64,000 nt of DNA, from contig JAEXRL010000022.1 in the NCBI GenBank assembly GCA_023440825.1, positions 14,373 through 78,372 on the forward strand, given 5' to 3'. The notes beneath the pieces are model-generated. The model had not been told where the DNA came from. It searched no databases and was given only the letters and a program-made list of their open reading frames with translations. Positions 8,291 through 16,992 of the stretch are shown here, piece by piece. Source of the stretch: Pseudomonadota bacterium. Lineage in GTDB: Bacteria; Pseudomonadota; Gammaproteobacteria; Burkholderiales; Burkholderiaceae_B. Within the stretch, counting starts at the first letter, position 1. Each line of letters opens with the position of its first letter. The position numbers were made by a program, and so were the translations under genes.

Positions 8291-9484
8291 ATGCAAGAAA
8301 ACTCTATCCCCAATACAAAAGGTTCGATTATTATTGAACGGGTTGAAACCCTGCTGCTGGACTTACCAACGATACGTCCTCACCAGTTATCTATGACCAT
8401 TATGCAAAGCCAGACCTTGATGTTGGTGCGCATTTACTGCTCAGACGGCAGTGTCGGGATAGGTGAGGGCACAACTATTGGTGGTTTAGCGTATGGTGCA
8501 GAATCACCCGAGGGCATGAAGTTAGCTATCGACACTTACTTCACCCCCTTATTAATCGGTGCAGATGCCAACTCGGTACCCGCGATTATGGCTCGTATCC
8601 ATGGCGCTATTCGGGTTAACCATTTTGCTAAATGCGCGGTAGAAACAGCTCTGTACGATGCTTTAGGCCACCGCTTAGGTCTGCCTGTATCGCAATTGCT
8701 GGGTGGGCGTCATCGAGATACCTTACCCGTGGCCTGGACGCTGGCGTCCGGTGACACCGCTCGTGATATTGATGAAGCCGAGCAAATGCTGGCCGAGCGC
8801 CGCCACCAAATCTTTAAACTCAAGATTGGTCGTCGCAGTATCCAGAACGATGTCAATCATGTTGCGGCCATTAAAAAGGCACTGGGCGATCGCGGCAGTG
8901 TGCGTGTCGATGTCAATATGGCGTGGTCCGAATTACAAGCTCGCCAAGGGATGGCGGCTCTGGCCGATGCAGGCTGCGAACTGGTCGAGCAACCTGTCGC
9001 GCATGCTGATGCTCTGGCGCGTTTACGTGGTCAATACCCGATTGCCGTGATGGCAGATGAGTCCCTAACCGGCCCAGTTTCCGCGTTTGCCCTGGCACGA
9101 GACCAAGCTGCCGATGTGTTTGCCATCAAAATTGAGCAATCAGGCGGTTTACTAGCCGCTCAACAAGTGGCTGCCATCGCCGATGCAGCACGTATTGAAC
9201 TGTATGGCGGCACCATGCTGGAGGGCGCGATTGGAACAATTGCTTCAGCCCATGTGTTCGCCACATTTAACGACTTGCAATGGGGCACCGAGCTGTTTGG
9301 CCCCCTGCTGCTGACCGAAGAAATTTTGCAGCAACCTTTGGAATACAAAGACTTTGAACTCACCGTACCGAAAGGCCCGGGCTTAGGTATTCAATTGGAT
9401 GAAGAACGTGTCCAACGTTTCAGACGTGACCGCACACAAGGGGCTAGTGTCAGCGTGCCAGCCTCGGCGCTAACAGCTTCTTGA
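8291..9484 (+). CDS. catB: Muconate cycloisomerase
   Basis: Enolase-superfamily enzyme that converts cis,cis-muconate to muconolactone. 397 residues. The N-terminal capping domain contains VGIGEGTTIGGLAYGAESPEG; the barrel shows the KLKIG lysine pair, the metal ligands in VDVNMAW and LVEQPV, ADES, and KIEQSGG. WTLASGDT and GGTMLEG also fit the cycloisomerase branch. It lies directly before catA and catC, so the whole ortho pathway from catechol to the enol-lactone is encoded here. The last 20 residues are low in complexity and Ser/Ala-rich, slightly longer than usual. Confidence 0.93.
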   Translation: MQENSIPNTKGSIIIERVETLLLDLPTIRPHQLSMTIMQSQTLMLVRIYCSDGSVGIGEGTTIGGLAYGAESPEGMKLAIDTYFTPLLIGADANSVPAIMARIHGAIRVNHFAKCAVETALYDALGHRLGLPVSQLLGGRHRDTLPVAWTLASGDTARDIDEAEQMLAERRHQIFKLKIGRRSIQNDVNHVAAIKKALGDRGSVRVDVNMAWSELQARQGMAALADAGCELVEQPVAHADALARLRGQYPIAVMADESLTGPVSAFALARDQAADVFAIKIEQSGGLLAAQQVAAIADAARIELYGGTMLEGAIGTIASAHVFATFNDLQWGTELFGPLLLTEEILQQPLEYKDFELTVPKGPGLGIQLDEERVQRFRRDRTQGASVSVPASALTAS

Positions 9485-9569
9485 TCAGAAGCGAACGCTA
9501 TTTAACCTAACTTTTATTTATGCTGCCCTACCATGCAGCGATCTATTCCGACATGCAGAAGGAGCCATC

Positions 9570-10505
9570 ATGAGCGTCAAGATTTTTAGCAATCAGGAAG
9601 TACAAGATTTTCTGCGCACTGCCGCAGGCCTGACTAATGAAGAAGGCAATCCACGAACCAAACAGATCGTACACCGTATTATCTCTGACTTGTTCAAAGC
9701 CATTGAAGACTTAAACATCACGTCTGATGAGTACTGGGCAGGCATTGCTTACCTAAATACCTTAGGTGCACGCAGTGAAGCCGGCCTATTGTCCCCAGGC
9801 TTGGGCTTTGATCGTTTCTTTGACATGCGCATGGATGCTGAAGACGAGCAACTGGGTGTGGAAAGCAAAACCCCCCGTACTATTGAAGGCCCGCTGTATG
9901 TCGCTGGTGCCCCAGTGGAACACGGATTCGCTCGCCTAGACGATGGCAGCGATGCAGACGGGCATCCGCTGATTATGCGCGGCGTTGTGTATGACTCCGA
10001 AGGCAAGCCTGTTCCTGGCGCTAAGGTCGAAGTGTGGCACTGTAATACCAAAGGTTTTTACTCGCACTTTGACCCTACCGGCGAACAAAAACCTTTCAAT
10101 ATGCGTCGTACCATCATCACTGATGATCAAGGTGCTTATAAATTCCAAAGCATCCTGCCCAAAGGCTACGGCTGCCCTCCTGATGGTCCGACACAAGCCT
10201 TGCTTAACGAGCTGGGTCGTCATGGTAATCGTCCCGCACACATCCACTTTTTTGTGACGGCCGACAATCACCGTAAACTGACCACACAGATCAATATAGA
10301 CGGCGATCCCTTGGTTTATGACGACTTTGCCTACGCCACTCGCGAAGGGCTGGTGCCACCATTGGTAGAGCACACAGACCCAGCGACCATACAGGCCGAA
10401 GGCATGGACGGTCCCTTCACCGAGATTGTCTTTGACTTCGAGTTAACTGGCTTAGTCAATGGTGAAGACAACCAGTTAGTCAATCGTCCGCGCTTATCCG
10501 CGTAA
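9570..10505 (+). CDS. catA: Catechol 1,2-dioxygenase
   Basis: Intradiol ring-cleavage enzyme: catechol plus O2 gives cis,cis-muconate, using non-haem Fe(III). 311 residues. An N-terminal helical linker domain is followed by a beta-sandwich. The iron ligands are recognisable: tyrosine in GFYSHFD, tyrosine in KGYGCPPDG, and two histidines in RPAHIHFF. AGGAG precedes the ATG by 6 bases. It is 85 bases after catB and is followed by a run of three stem-loops before catC. Confidence 0.96.
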   Translation: MSVKIFSNQEVQDFLRTAAGLTNEEGNPRTKQIVHRIISDLFKAIEDLNITSDEYWAGIAYLNTLGARSEAGLLSPGLGFDRFFDMRMDAEDEQLGVESKTPRTIEGPLYVAGAPVEHGFARLDDGSDADGHPLIMRGVVYDSEGKPVPGAKVEVWHCNTKGFYSHFDPTGEQKPFNMRRTIITDDQGAYKFQSILPKGYGCPPDGPTQALLNELGRHGNRPAHIHFFVTADNHRKLTTQINIDGDPLVYDDFAYATREGLVPPLVEHTDPATIQAEGMDGPFTEIVFDFELTGLVNGEDNQLVNRPRLSA

Positions 10506-10519
10506 GTAAAAAGAGTGCA

Positions 10520-10540
10520 CCTAGCCTAAGGTAGGCTAGG
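10520..10540 (+). repeat. catA-catC stem-loop 1
   Basis: CCTAGCCT and AGGCTAGG form a perfect 8-bp stem with loop AAGGT, 15 bases after the catA stop. It has no U-run. Confidence 0.6.
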
Positions 10541-10542
10541 CC

Positions 10543-10567
10543 TGAGGCAGACTATACGTTTGCCTCA
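10543..10567 (+). repeat. catA-catC stem-loop 2
   Basis: TGAGGCA and TGCCTCA form a perfect 7-bp stem with an 11-base loop, starting two bases after the previous stem. Confidence 0.55.
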
Positions 10568-10573
10568 CGCTAA

Positions 10574-10594
10574 GACCCTGGCACTCCCAGGGTC
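10574..10594 (+). repeat. catA-catC stem-loop 3
   Basis: GACCCTGG and CCAGGGTC form a perfect 8-bp stem with loop CACTC, six bases after stem 2 and 42 bases before the catC ATG. It has no U-run. Confidence 0.6.
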
Positions 10595-10636
10595 GACGCG
10601 TTTAGCCCGATCCACGCTAACCTTAAAGGCGAAATT

Positions 10637-10912
10637 ATGCTTTTTCTTGTTCACATGATCGTCAAGATCCCTGCCGACCTGCCAACTGCAGAGGCTGACC
10701 GCATCAAACTGCTAGAGAAGCAGTACTCCCAAGATCTGCAAAGACAAGGGAAATGGCCCCATATATGGCGCGTAGTGGGCGAATATGCCAACTACAGCAT
10801 TTTTGATGCAGAAAGCAACGACGAACTGCACACATTGTTAAGCCAGTTACCCCTGTTCCCCTATATGGAGATCAAGGTGACACCGCTGGCTAAGCACCCT
10901 TCGGCCATCTAA
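10637..10912 (+). CDS. catC: Muconolactone delta-isomerase
   Basis: 91-residue small isomerase that turns muconolactone into beta-ketoadipate enol-lactone. Family landmarks are clear: MLFLVHMIVKIP at the start, GKWPHIWRVVGEYANYSIFD in the middle, and LSQLPLFPYMEIKVTPLAKHPSAI at the end. It forms a homodecamer in characterised members. It follows catA after a 131-base gap holding three stem-loops. The next gene begins three bases after its stop. No catD (enol-lactone hydrolase) follows, so the next step must be encoded elsewhere. Confidence 0.96.
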   Translation: MLFLVHMIVKIPADLPTAEADRIKLLEKQYSQDLQRQGKWPHIWRVVGEYANYSIFDAESNDELHTLLSQLPLFPYMEIKVTPLAKHPSAI

Positions 10913-10915
10913 AAC

Positions 10916-12217
10916 ATGCTAGCCGGCTCCCTAGACACTCAAGCGTTAAGTCATGCAGACCTCAACACCGTACTGGCCGTCTTGCCTGCACAGCAACGCG
11001 ACATAATCAGGCTTGCACGCCTCAGTCAGGCAGCCGGACAGCATTCTGCTCCCGTGGTGACCGTGGTGGGCAAATACAACCACGGTAAAAGCAGCTTACT
11101 CAACGAGCTACTCGGTGATGCCGCCTTCGCGGTCGCTGATCGACGTGAAACTGTGGCACTGGCCACTTATAGCGAGCAGGGCGTGCACTGGTTAGACGCT
11201 CCAGGCCTAGACGCCGACGTACTGCATGCCGACGACCAGCTAGCTGAGCAAGCCATTTGGCAGCTCTCTGATATTCGGCTCTTTGTGCATGCTGCCAAAG
11301 AAGGCGAGTTAGACGCCATGGAGCAGCACTGGCTCGGCGAATTGTGCCTTGACGCACAACATAGCCAGCGCCAAACTTTTTTTGTCCTGACGCAACTTGA
11401 TCAGTTGGCCGACGACGAGCAGATGCAAGCGATACAAGCTGCACTCCATACCCAACTGCAACATGTGGACCCAGCACACACCCTCAAGTATCACGCCGTC
11501 TCGGCGACGCGGCATAAACGGGGTGTGCAAGAGGGCAAAGCCCTGTTCATTGCTCGTAGCGGTATTCCAGAGCTACAAGCAGCCATCACACAGGCGCTTT
11601 CGACAGTACCCGCGGCCAGAATGCATGAGCATACTTCGCTCTACGCTCAGCTACACCGCCGCTGCCAGCACGCCCACGCGCAGGCGGCTGAAGCTTTGTC
11701 TGCCAGCCTGGCAAGGCAAGCTCAACAAAGCAACGCCTTTGAACACGATCTGGAGACCGTACTGAATCAGGTACGTGATGACTTACAACACACACTTGAT
11801 GACGACGCCACTGACCGCGCATTGGAGCCCGACTCCTTTGCCAATATGTTCAAACAAACCGCTGGTAAGCGCGAACGGGCACGTCTACAAATTGCCTACT
11901 CGCGCGCCTGCATCGCTATCGACACCGTACTCATAAAACACGGCGTGACTTGTCTGCCGAAAGATCAGCAAATTGAAGTGGAAAGCTTAAATAGCCTAAT
12001 CGTGGCTGTCTTAGGCATTTCGGTAAAGTACCGGGATGACTTGCGTAAACTATTTATTCAGGAATCTGGACGAAGCGGCCTGAAACAAGAGTTCAAGCGC
12101 TACTTTACGCTGTCAGATACCCAAACAGCGCTCAAGGCGCAAATTTGCCAGCATGAGGCAGCCCAAGCTGACTGTGAGCAAGCCATCTCCGTATTGGAAC
12201 ATTGGAAGCCACGTTAA
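10916..12217 (+). CDS. Dynamin-like GTPase, first of a tandem pair
   Basis: 433 residues. G1 loop GKYNHGKS at residues 52-59, G3 DAPG at 94-97 and G4 TQLD at 159-162 mark an active GTP-binding domain. The rest is helical, with a long stretch rich in Gln, Ala and His (about residues 230-300) and a basic region near 310. This resembles bacterial dynamin-like or YfjP/LeoA-type GTPases rather than translation factors. It starts three bases after catC, so it is probably cotranscribed with the cat cluster. The second GTPase begins 19 bases downstream. Function is not known. The family usually remodels or guards membranes. Confidence 0.75.
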   Translation: MLAGSLDTQALSHADLNTVLAVLPAQQRDIIRLARLSQAAGQHSAPVVTVVGKYNHGKSSLLNELLGDAAFAVADRRETVALATYSEQGVHWLDAPGLDADVLHADDQLAEQAIWQLSDIRLFVHAAKEGELDAMEQHWLGELCLDAQHSQRQTFFVLTQLDQLADDEQMQAIQAALHTQLQHVDPAHTLKYHAVSATRHKRGVQEGKALFIARSGIPELQAAITQALSTVPAARMHEHTSLYAQLHRRCQHAHAQAAEALSASLARQAQQSNAFEHDLETVLNQVRDDLQHTLDDDATDRALEPDSFANMFKQTAGKRERARLQIAYSRACIAIDTVLIKHGVTCLPKDQQIEVESLNSLIVAVLGISVKYRDDLRKLFIQESGRSGLKQEFKRYFTLSDTQTALKAQICQHEAAQADCEQAISVLEHWKPR

Positions 12218-12236
12218 ATCGAAAAGGCCGTTTTAC

Positions 12237-13820
12237 ATGAACGCTGAACAACGCTTTTTGCATACCTTAACCCGTCCAGCCTTAGCCGATATGTCGCTTG
12301 AGCATACTCTGGCTCAATTATGGGGCTGGATGGAGGACGTTCATGCCTCACTAAGCCATCATGCGACTCATGTTTACAACTGGGATAAACACAGCGCTTT
12401 GCGCCAACAGTGCCAAGGCCTAAGCACTCTGAGTCAACGTATCCTTGTCCAGAGTGAGCAAGAATGGGACGCTCAACAACACGCCCGAGCACTGGCCCAG
12501 CACTTTGACAACACGTTGATTGTGCTGATCTTTGGTAAATTTAATGCTGGCAAAAGCTCTCTGTGCAATTTTTTAGCTGAGCGTCTGGGTGACCCCGAAC
12601 AGATCAAACACTTTCAGTTCACACAAGGGCACGTCGTTTATAGCGAGCAAGGCTTCTTAGAAGGGGCGACAGAAACCACCGCTACCGTGCAAGGCGTAGA
12701 AATCGGCGAACATCTGGTTTTACTGGATACGCCGGGCTTACACTCCACTACACCAGACAATGCGGCACTGACCTTGCGCTATACCGAAAGCGCCGACGCC
12801 ATATTATGGTTAAGCAGCTCCACCTCGCCAGGGCAAGTGCAAGAGCTAGATGAGCTAGCACGCGAGTTACAGCGTCGTAAGTCACTTTTGCCTGTTATCA
12901 CACGCAGCGACTTCTATGATGAAGATCTGATCAATGGCGAAATCTGTAAAGTGCTGTGTAATAAAACAACCGATACTCGTAGACAGCAAGAACAGGACCT
13001 GAACGCTCGGGCTCACTCCAAGCTTGAACAACTGGGTGTAGACCTAAGGCTGTTACGACCTGCTGTGTCTGTCTCCGTTCACATGGCACGTGCTCAAGGC
13101 CAGAACGATGCCAGTCAACAGCAGTCAGCAGGGCTAGAGCGACTTTATACTGCTTTAGCGGAGCTGGCTGCCCCTGCTCTGGCATACAAGCAACGCAAAC
13201 CCGCCGAGGTCTTGCTGCATCATCTGCAGGAAACTGTACAAACTCCTCTGGAGCAGCAGCTTTTACCGGAACTACAGGCTTTGCGCGATATGCTGCATGC
13301 CGAGCACCAGCATATACTCACTAGCACTTCCCATATAGGACAGGCTGTTTGGCGTACACTCATGTCCGCCCTGCCTACATGGATACAAGCCCAAGCCAAT
13401 TCGCCAGAGCACCTGACGCCCTACGACAAAGCGCAAAACGTGTGTCAGCAGTTATCCGCTGCCTTAGAAGCACAGTTGTTGGCCCAGCTAAGCCAGACAC
13501 TGCCTCAATGGCCAATACACCTGCTGACTAACGCCGCCACACTGACACACTTTATGGCACAGCACCCCTTTACCCCGCCGCCTACATTGCCCACTCAAGA
13601 CTGGACAGAAAAGCTGTATCACCACTTGCGTGAAGCCGTGCAGCAATGCCTGCACCCGTCTGAGCTAAGACCAGTACTGACACCCTATGTCCTGGCTGTG
13701 GAGGACTTGCTAGAAGCCAGCCAGCATATGACTGACTTACTAGAGCAACACCTGCAAGCGCTGCATGCACAGGCCATGCGTATTCAAGATCACATGCCTG
13801 CTCCACACTTAGCTGTATAA
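12237..13820 (+). CDS. Dynamin-like GTPase, second of a tandem pair
   Basis: 527 residues from the ATG at 12237; the reading frame is open further upstream, but that part overlaps the first GTPase and AAAAGG precedes this ATG. G1 GKFNAGKS at residues 100-107, G3 DTPG at 164-167 and G4 TRSD at 222-225. A helical segment of about 90 residues precedes the G domain and a long helical region follows, as in dynamin-like proteins. Bacterial dynamin-like proteins often occur as unequal tandem pairs that work together (established for several families). The gene is convergent with yncE-like, 10 bases apart. Confidence 0.75.
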   Translation: MNAEQRFLHTLTRPALADMSLEHTLAQLWGWMEDVHASLSHHATHVYNWDKHSALRQQCQGLSTLSQRILVQSEQEWDAQQHARALAQHFDNTLIVLIFGKFNAGKSSLCNFLAERLGDPEQIKHFQFTQGHVVYSEQGFLEGATETTATVQGVEIGEHLVLLDTPGLHSTTPDNAALTLRYTESADAILWLSSSTSPGQVQELDELARELQRRKSLLPVITRSDFYDEDLINGEICKVLCNKTTDTRRQQEQDLNARAHSKLEQLGVDLRLLRPAVSVSVHMARAQGQNDASQQQSAGLERLYTALAELAAPALAYKQRKPAEVLLHHLQETVQTPLEQQLLPELQALRDMLHAEHQHILTSTSHIGQAVWRTLMSALPTWIQAQANSPEHLTPYDKAQNVCQQLSAALEAQLLAQLSQTLPQWPIHLLTNAATLTHFMAQHPFTPPPTLPTQDWTEKLYHHLREAVQQCLHPSELRPVLTPYVLAVEDLLEASQHMTDLLEQHLQALHAQAMRIQDHMPAPHLAV

Positions 13821-13830
13821 GCCGCCGTAT

Positions 13831-15003
13831 TTACGGTAAGTCGATACGAACTACGCTGTCCTGATTATTCTGTCGCCACGCCGGGTGAGTGTCACTGTGC
13901 GTCGTTTTCACCGAGGCATAAAGGGTGTTTCCATCCGCACTTAAGCTCAGACTATTAGGATGTACCTCAAGAGCCAAGCTACGTTTTTGCGCATAGGTAT
14001 TGGCATCAAAAATACTGACCGCCCCCGTACCATTGGGATGCTGTTTTGAAACACCACGGTTGCTTACTACGAGCTCTTGGCGAGAGGCATTAAACAGCAC
14101 ATCCAAAATGCCCTCACCTTGCAGTGCTAGCTGCTTAAGTATCTGCCCCGTTTTTGCATCAAAGACATAGACACTGGATGTGCTAGCATCCGCGGCGAAC
14201 AGCCGCTGCCCTTGTTCATCCAGTGCCATATTCACAAAAAAGTGCTTTGAGTCCGCGGCTTGATTCGTCAGGCTATCACCCGTGCTGTAGCGCTGCACAA
14301 TCTGTGCCGTGTCCGGATTGATTGCCAGAATTTCGTCCTTCCCACCCTGACTCACATACAAGCGATTTAAGCCTGCATCATAAGCCGCGCCGGCTGTCCA
14401 CGGCGCTTCGGTCTGAATGGTGTGCAAAATTTGCCCAGTAGCGATATCCACAATCCATACTTTGCCCAGCCTGCCAGGGCTGGTCACAAACAGGCGATGA
14501 TGCGTTTGATCCACAATCACCTTACGGGTATGGGCCACCTGAGTTTTACCTTCTTTGTTCTGCTCAGGCTGAGCTAACTGAATAATTTGCTTGACTTGAC
14601 CACTGGCCGCATCCACCTGAGTAATCGAACCATCCAGCGTATTACCGACAAATAAGGAGTTCGTACCGCTATGCAGAGCCAATGCAAATGAGCGTCGTGG
14701 CACCTGAATTGTCTGTACCAACTGCAAACTACGAGCATCTAAACGGTACAAACGCCCGGAAGTGTTTTCTTCGAAGGAAGGGCTGGCCGCGACAAATAAG
14801 GACGCAGAACCTGGGTCCACAGCAAGCTCATACACACCGTCCAAACCATCCTGACGCAACACGGGCGCCTGGCTGACTGCCTCCCACGCTGTACTAGTAG
14901 GTGACAGAGTCGCCTGCAAGGTGGGCGATGTGCTTACACACCCGCTGATCAACGCTACCGAGACACACACCAAAGCGGTCTGCCATTTCACAGAAACATT
15001 CAT
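13831..15003 (-). CDS. YncE-like beta-propeller lipoprotein
   Basis: 390 residues from the ATG at 15003. The frame stays open upstream, but the mature protein clearly begins with a lipoprotein signal (MNVSVKWQTALVCVSVALISGC; lipobox LISGC). The rest is a seven-bladed-type propeller of repeats such as FVASSPSFEENTSGRLYRLDA, LFVGNTLDGSITQVDA and LYASVKTT, as in the YncE family. E. coli YncE is a periplasmic protein that binds single-stranded DNA and responds to iron supply; the role here is unknown. It stands alone, convergent with the GTPase pair and divergent from the MFS gene. Confidence 0.8.
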   Translation of the reverse strand: MNVSVKWQTALVCVSVALISGCVSTSPTLQATLSPTSTAWEAVSQAPVLRQDGLDGVYELAVDPGSASLFVAASPSFEENTSGRLYRLDARSLQLVQTIQVPRRSFALALHSGTNSLFVGNTLDGSITQVDAASGQVKQIIQLAQPEQNKEGKTQVAHTRKVIVDQTHHRLFVTSPGRLGKVWIVDIATGQILHTIQTEAPWTAGAAYDAGLNRLYVSQGGKDEILAINPDTAQIVQRYSTGDSLTNQAADSKHFFVNMALDEQGQRLFAADASTSSVYVFDAKTGQILKQLALQGEGILDVLFNASRQELVVSNRGVSKQHPNGTGAVSIFDANTYAQKRSLALEVHPNSLSLSADGNTLYASVKTTHSDTHPAWRQNNQDSVVRIDLP

Positions 15004-15420
15004 AATTATCAGTATTAAAAAATTAACGAGGCATGAGTCGGGCACGCCCAACCAAAGGCAATGATAATAACAACGATTAACATTTAGCACATAGAATTTT
15101 CTTATACACCGCCTCACTATCATTTTGGCCAACGCGCAGCCCCCCCCCTTAGTAGAACGAATAGGGCGGTTTGCAACTTGAGCCTGTCTCCTCTGCACGG
15201 CCCATTCTGCTTTTCTGACTAATCCGCACAATTTCTCACACTTTTTTAAGCCGCTTGCTCCATAAGGCTTAGCGACAAAACAAGCCTGAAAGCGTCACCA
15301 TAATTAAGAAAATTCCCCTTTGTTTCTGGACAGCAGTCGATACAATAAACTGAGATAAATCACGCAAATGGTGCGCCGTTTTTCATGACGCATCCTCTGT
15401 CCTACAAAGCGGAGAGACAT
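15004..15420. other. 417-base divergent intergenic region
   Basis: Separates the yncE-like gene (minus) from the MFS gene (plus). It holds a nine-C homopolymer at 15140-15148, an AT-rich Fur-box-like stretch near 15060-15080 (GATAAT then, on the other side, GATT), a GATAAT-type element touching the yncE start, and a -10-like TACAAT at 15341-15346. No convincing short gene was found. The open frame running in from yncE lacks a ribosome site. Confidence 0.5.
15319..15346 (+). promoter_or_regulatory. Candidate promoter of the MFS carrier gene
   Basis: TTTGTT at 15319-15324 and TACAAT at 15341-15346 with a 16-base spacer, 75 bases before the ATG. Assigned by eye only. Confidence 0.3.
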
Positions 15421-16779
15421 ATGACAAACATTGCTGCGCCCTCAGACTTACGCCGTTCTGTCTCCAACGTCATCAAGGGTTCCTCAGGGAATCTGGTGGA
15501 GTGGTACGACGTCTATGTCTACTCAGTTTTTGCTGCCTCGTTCGAACATCACTTTTTTAGCCCTGAAGATAAAAATGCAGATGTCTACATCTGGGCGATC
15601 TTTGCGCTGACATTTTTAATGCGGCCCGTCGGGTCCTGGTTTTTCGGGCGTTATGCCGACCGTAAGGGCAGACGCGCCGCCCTGACTGTTTCAGTCACTA
15701 TTATGTCGCTCTGCTCATTTATTATTGCGATCACGCCCACTCAATTATCCATAGGCATGTGGTCAGCCGTAATCCTGATTTTATGCAGGCTATTACAAGG
15801 TTTTGCCACAGGCGGCGAATACGGCACCTCAGCCACCTACTTAAGTGAAGCAGCAGTTCCTAAACACAGGGGGTTTCTCGCCTCTTTTCACTACGTCACG
15901 CTGGTAGGCGGCCATGTGCTGGCACAAGCCTTATTCCTTGCTCTACTATTGTCCACCTCGAGCGCGCACATATCAGACTGGGGCTGGCGCTTAGCTTTTG
16001 CCTTAGGCGGAGTAGGAGCGCTAGTGGTCTTATGGCTGCGTCGCACTATGGACGAATCCATGACGACAGACGCGATTGAATCGGCTAAAAAAGATAAAGA
16101 CTCGGGCTCAATGGGCGAGCTCATACGTCATTACTGGAAAGAGCTGTTCGTGTGTTTTCTCGTCACCATGGGCGGCACAGTGGCGTTTTATGCTTACTCC
16201 ATTAATGGGCCCAACATTATCAAGCACACATTTGGGCAGAGCAGTCCGGTGATGGGTTCGATCATTTCCCTCTCCGCACTTACTATCTTGATGCTGCTAC
16301 AACCAGTGGGCGGCATGCTGGCAGATCGCGTGGGGCGCCGCAGCTTATTGATATTTTTTGGCATTGGCGGCACACTTTTTACTTGGGTCATTTTCACTGT
16401 CTTGCCGCACAGCACCAGCGCACTAGAGTCCTTTGTCATATTGACCATAGGCTTTATTATTTTGACGGGCTACACATCCATCAATGCTGTCGTTAAGGCA
16501 GAGCTCTTCCCCACTCATGTACGTGCTCTAGGAGTAGGGTTTGGGTATGCCATCGCTAACTCTGCATTTGGCGGTACGGCTCCTGTACTGTACTCAGCCG
16601 CCCAGAAAACCGGTTACGACACTATGTTCATCGCCTACGTCACCATACTGATCATGCTCTCATTAGGCGTTTACCTATTCATGCTCAGTAACCGGGGGCC
16701 TAACTGGTTAGATAACCCAGAGCAAATGCGCCAGCGCAAAAACAGCCCTGAACATAAGGTGTTTCCTATGGGGGTGTAA
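15421..16779 (+). CDS. MHS-family MFS transporter (KgtP/ShiA-like)
   Basis: 452 residues with twelve hydrophobic segments. Metabolite:H+ symporter signatures are present: GNLVEWYDVYVYS in the first helix, RPVGSWFFGRYADRKGRR in the loop between helices 2 and 3, and RLLQGFATGGEYGTSATYLSEAA. Such carriers import dicarboxylates, alpha-ketoglutarate, shikimate or betaine; the substrate here is not decidable. The ATG at 15421 is chosen for its GGAGAG ribosome site; an upstream ATG in frame has none. A perfect 12-bp stem-loop lies 23 bases past the stop. Confidence 0.88.
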   Translation: MTNIAAPSDLRRSVSNVIKGSSGNLVEWYDVYVYSVFAASFEHHFFSPEDKNADVYIWAIFALTFLMRPVGSWFFGRYADRKGRRAALTVSVTIMSLCSFIIAITPTQLSIGMWSAVILILCRLLQGFATGGEYGTSATYLSEAAVPKHRGFLASFHYVTLVGGHVLAQALFLALLLSTSSAHISDWGWRLAFALGGVGALVVLWLRRTMDESMTTDAIESAKKDKDSGSMGELIRHYWKELFVCFLVTMGGTVAFYAYSINGPNIIKHTFGQSSPVMGSIISLSALTILMLLQPVGGMLADRVGRRSLLIFFGIGGTLFTWVIFTVLPHSTSALESFVILTIGFIILTGYTSINAVVKAELFPTHVRALGVGFGYAIANSAFGGTAPVLYSAAQKTGYDTMFIAYVTILIMLSLGVYLFMLSNRGPNWLDNPEQMRQRKNSPEHKVFPMGV

Positions 16780-16802
16780 AAAATCAGCCCCCTTTGGATA
16801 GC

Positions 16803-16830
16803 TGGCCTGCGCTTGCTAAAGCGCAGGCCA
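16803..16830 (+). terminator. Perfect 12-bp stem-loop after the MFS gene
   Basis: TGGCCTGCGCTT and AAGCGCAGGCCA flank a GCTA loop. It is very stable but is followed by AGACAGC, not a U-run, so it may be a 3' stabilising stem or a weak terminator. Confidence 0.55.
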
Positions 16831-16992
16831 AGACAGCAACAATCGCTTTTATAACTCTGGACCAACTTCTTATATCTTTAGGCTATATGCTAAGGACGTA
16901 ATTATCGCGGCAGGCATAAACGCTTTCATGCAATAATAATGACTTATATTGGGCCGAAAACTGCCTGTTCGGCCGTCTTTACGTTCCCATTC

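Noticed and set aside
16831..16992. SAM riboswitch before metN
   Set aside because: The leader is short and no SAM-binding helices or conserved core could be recognised by eye.
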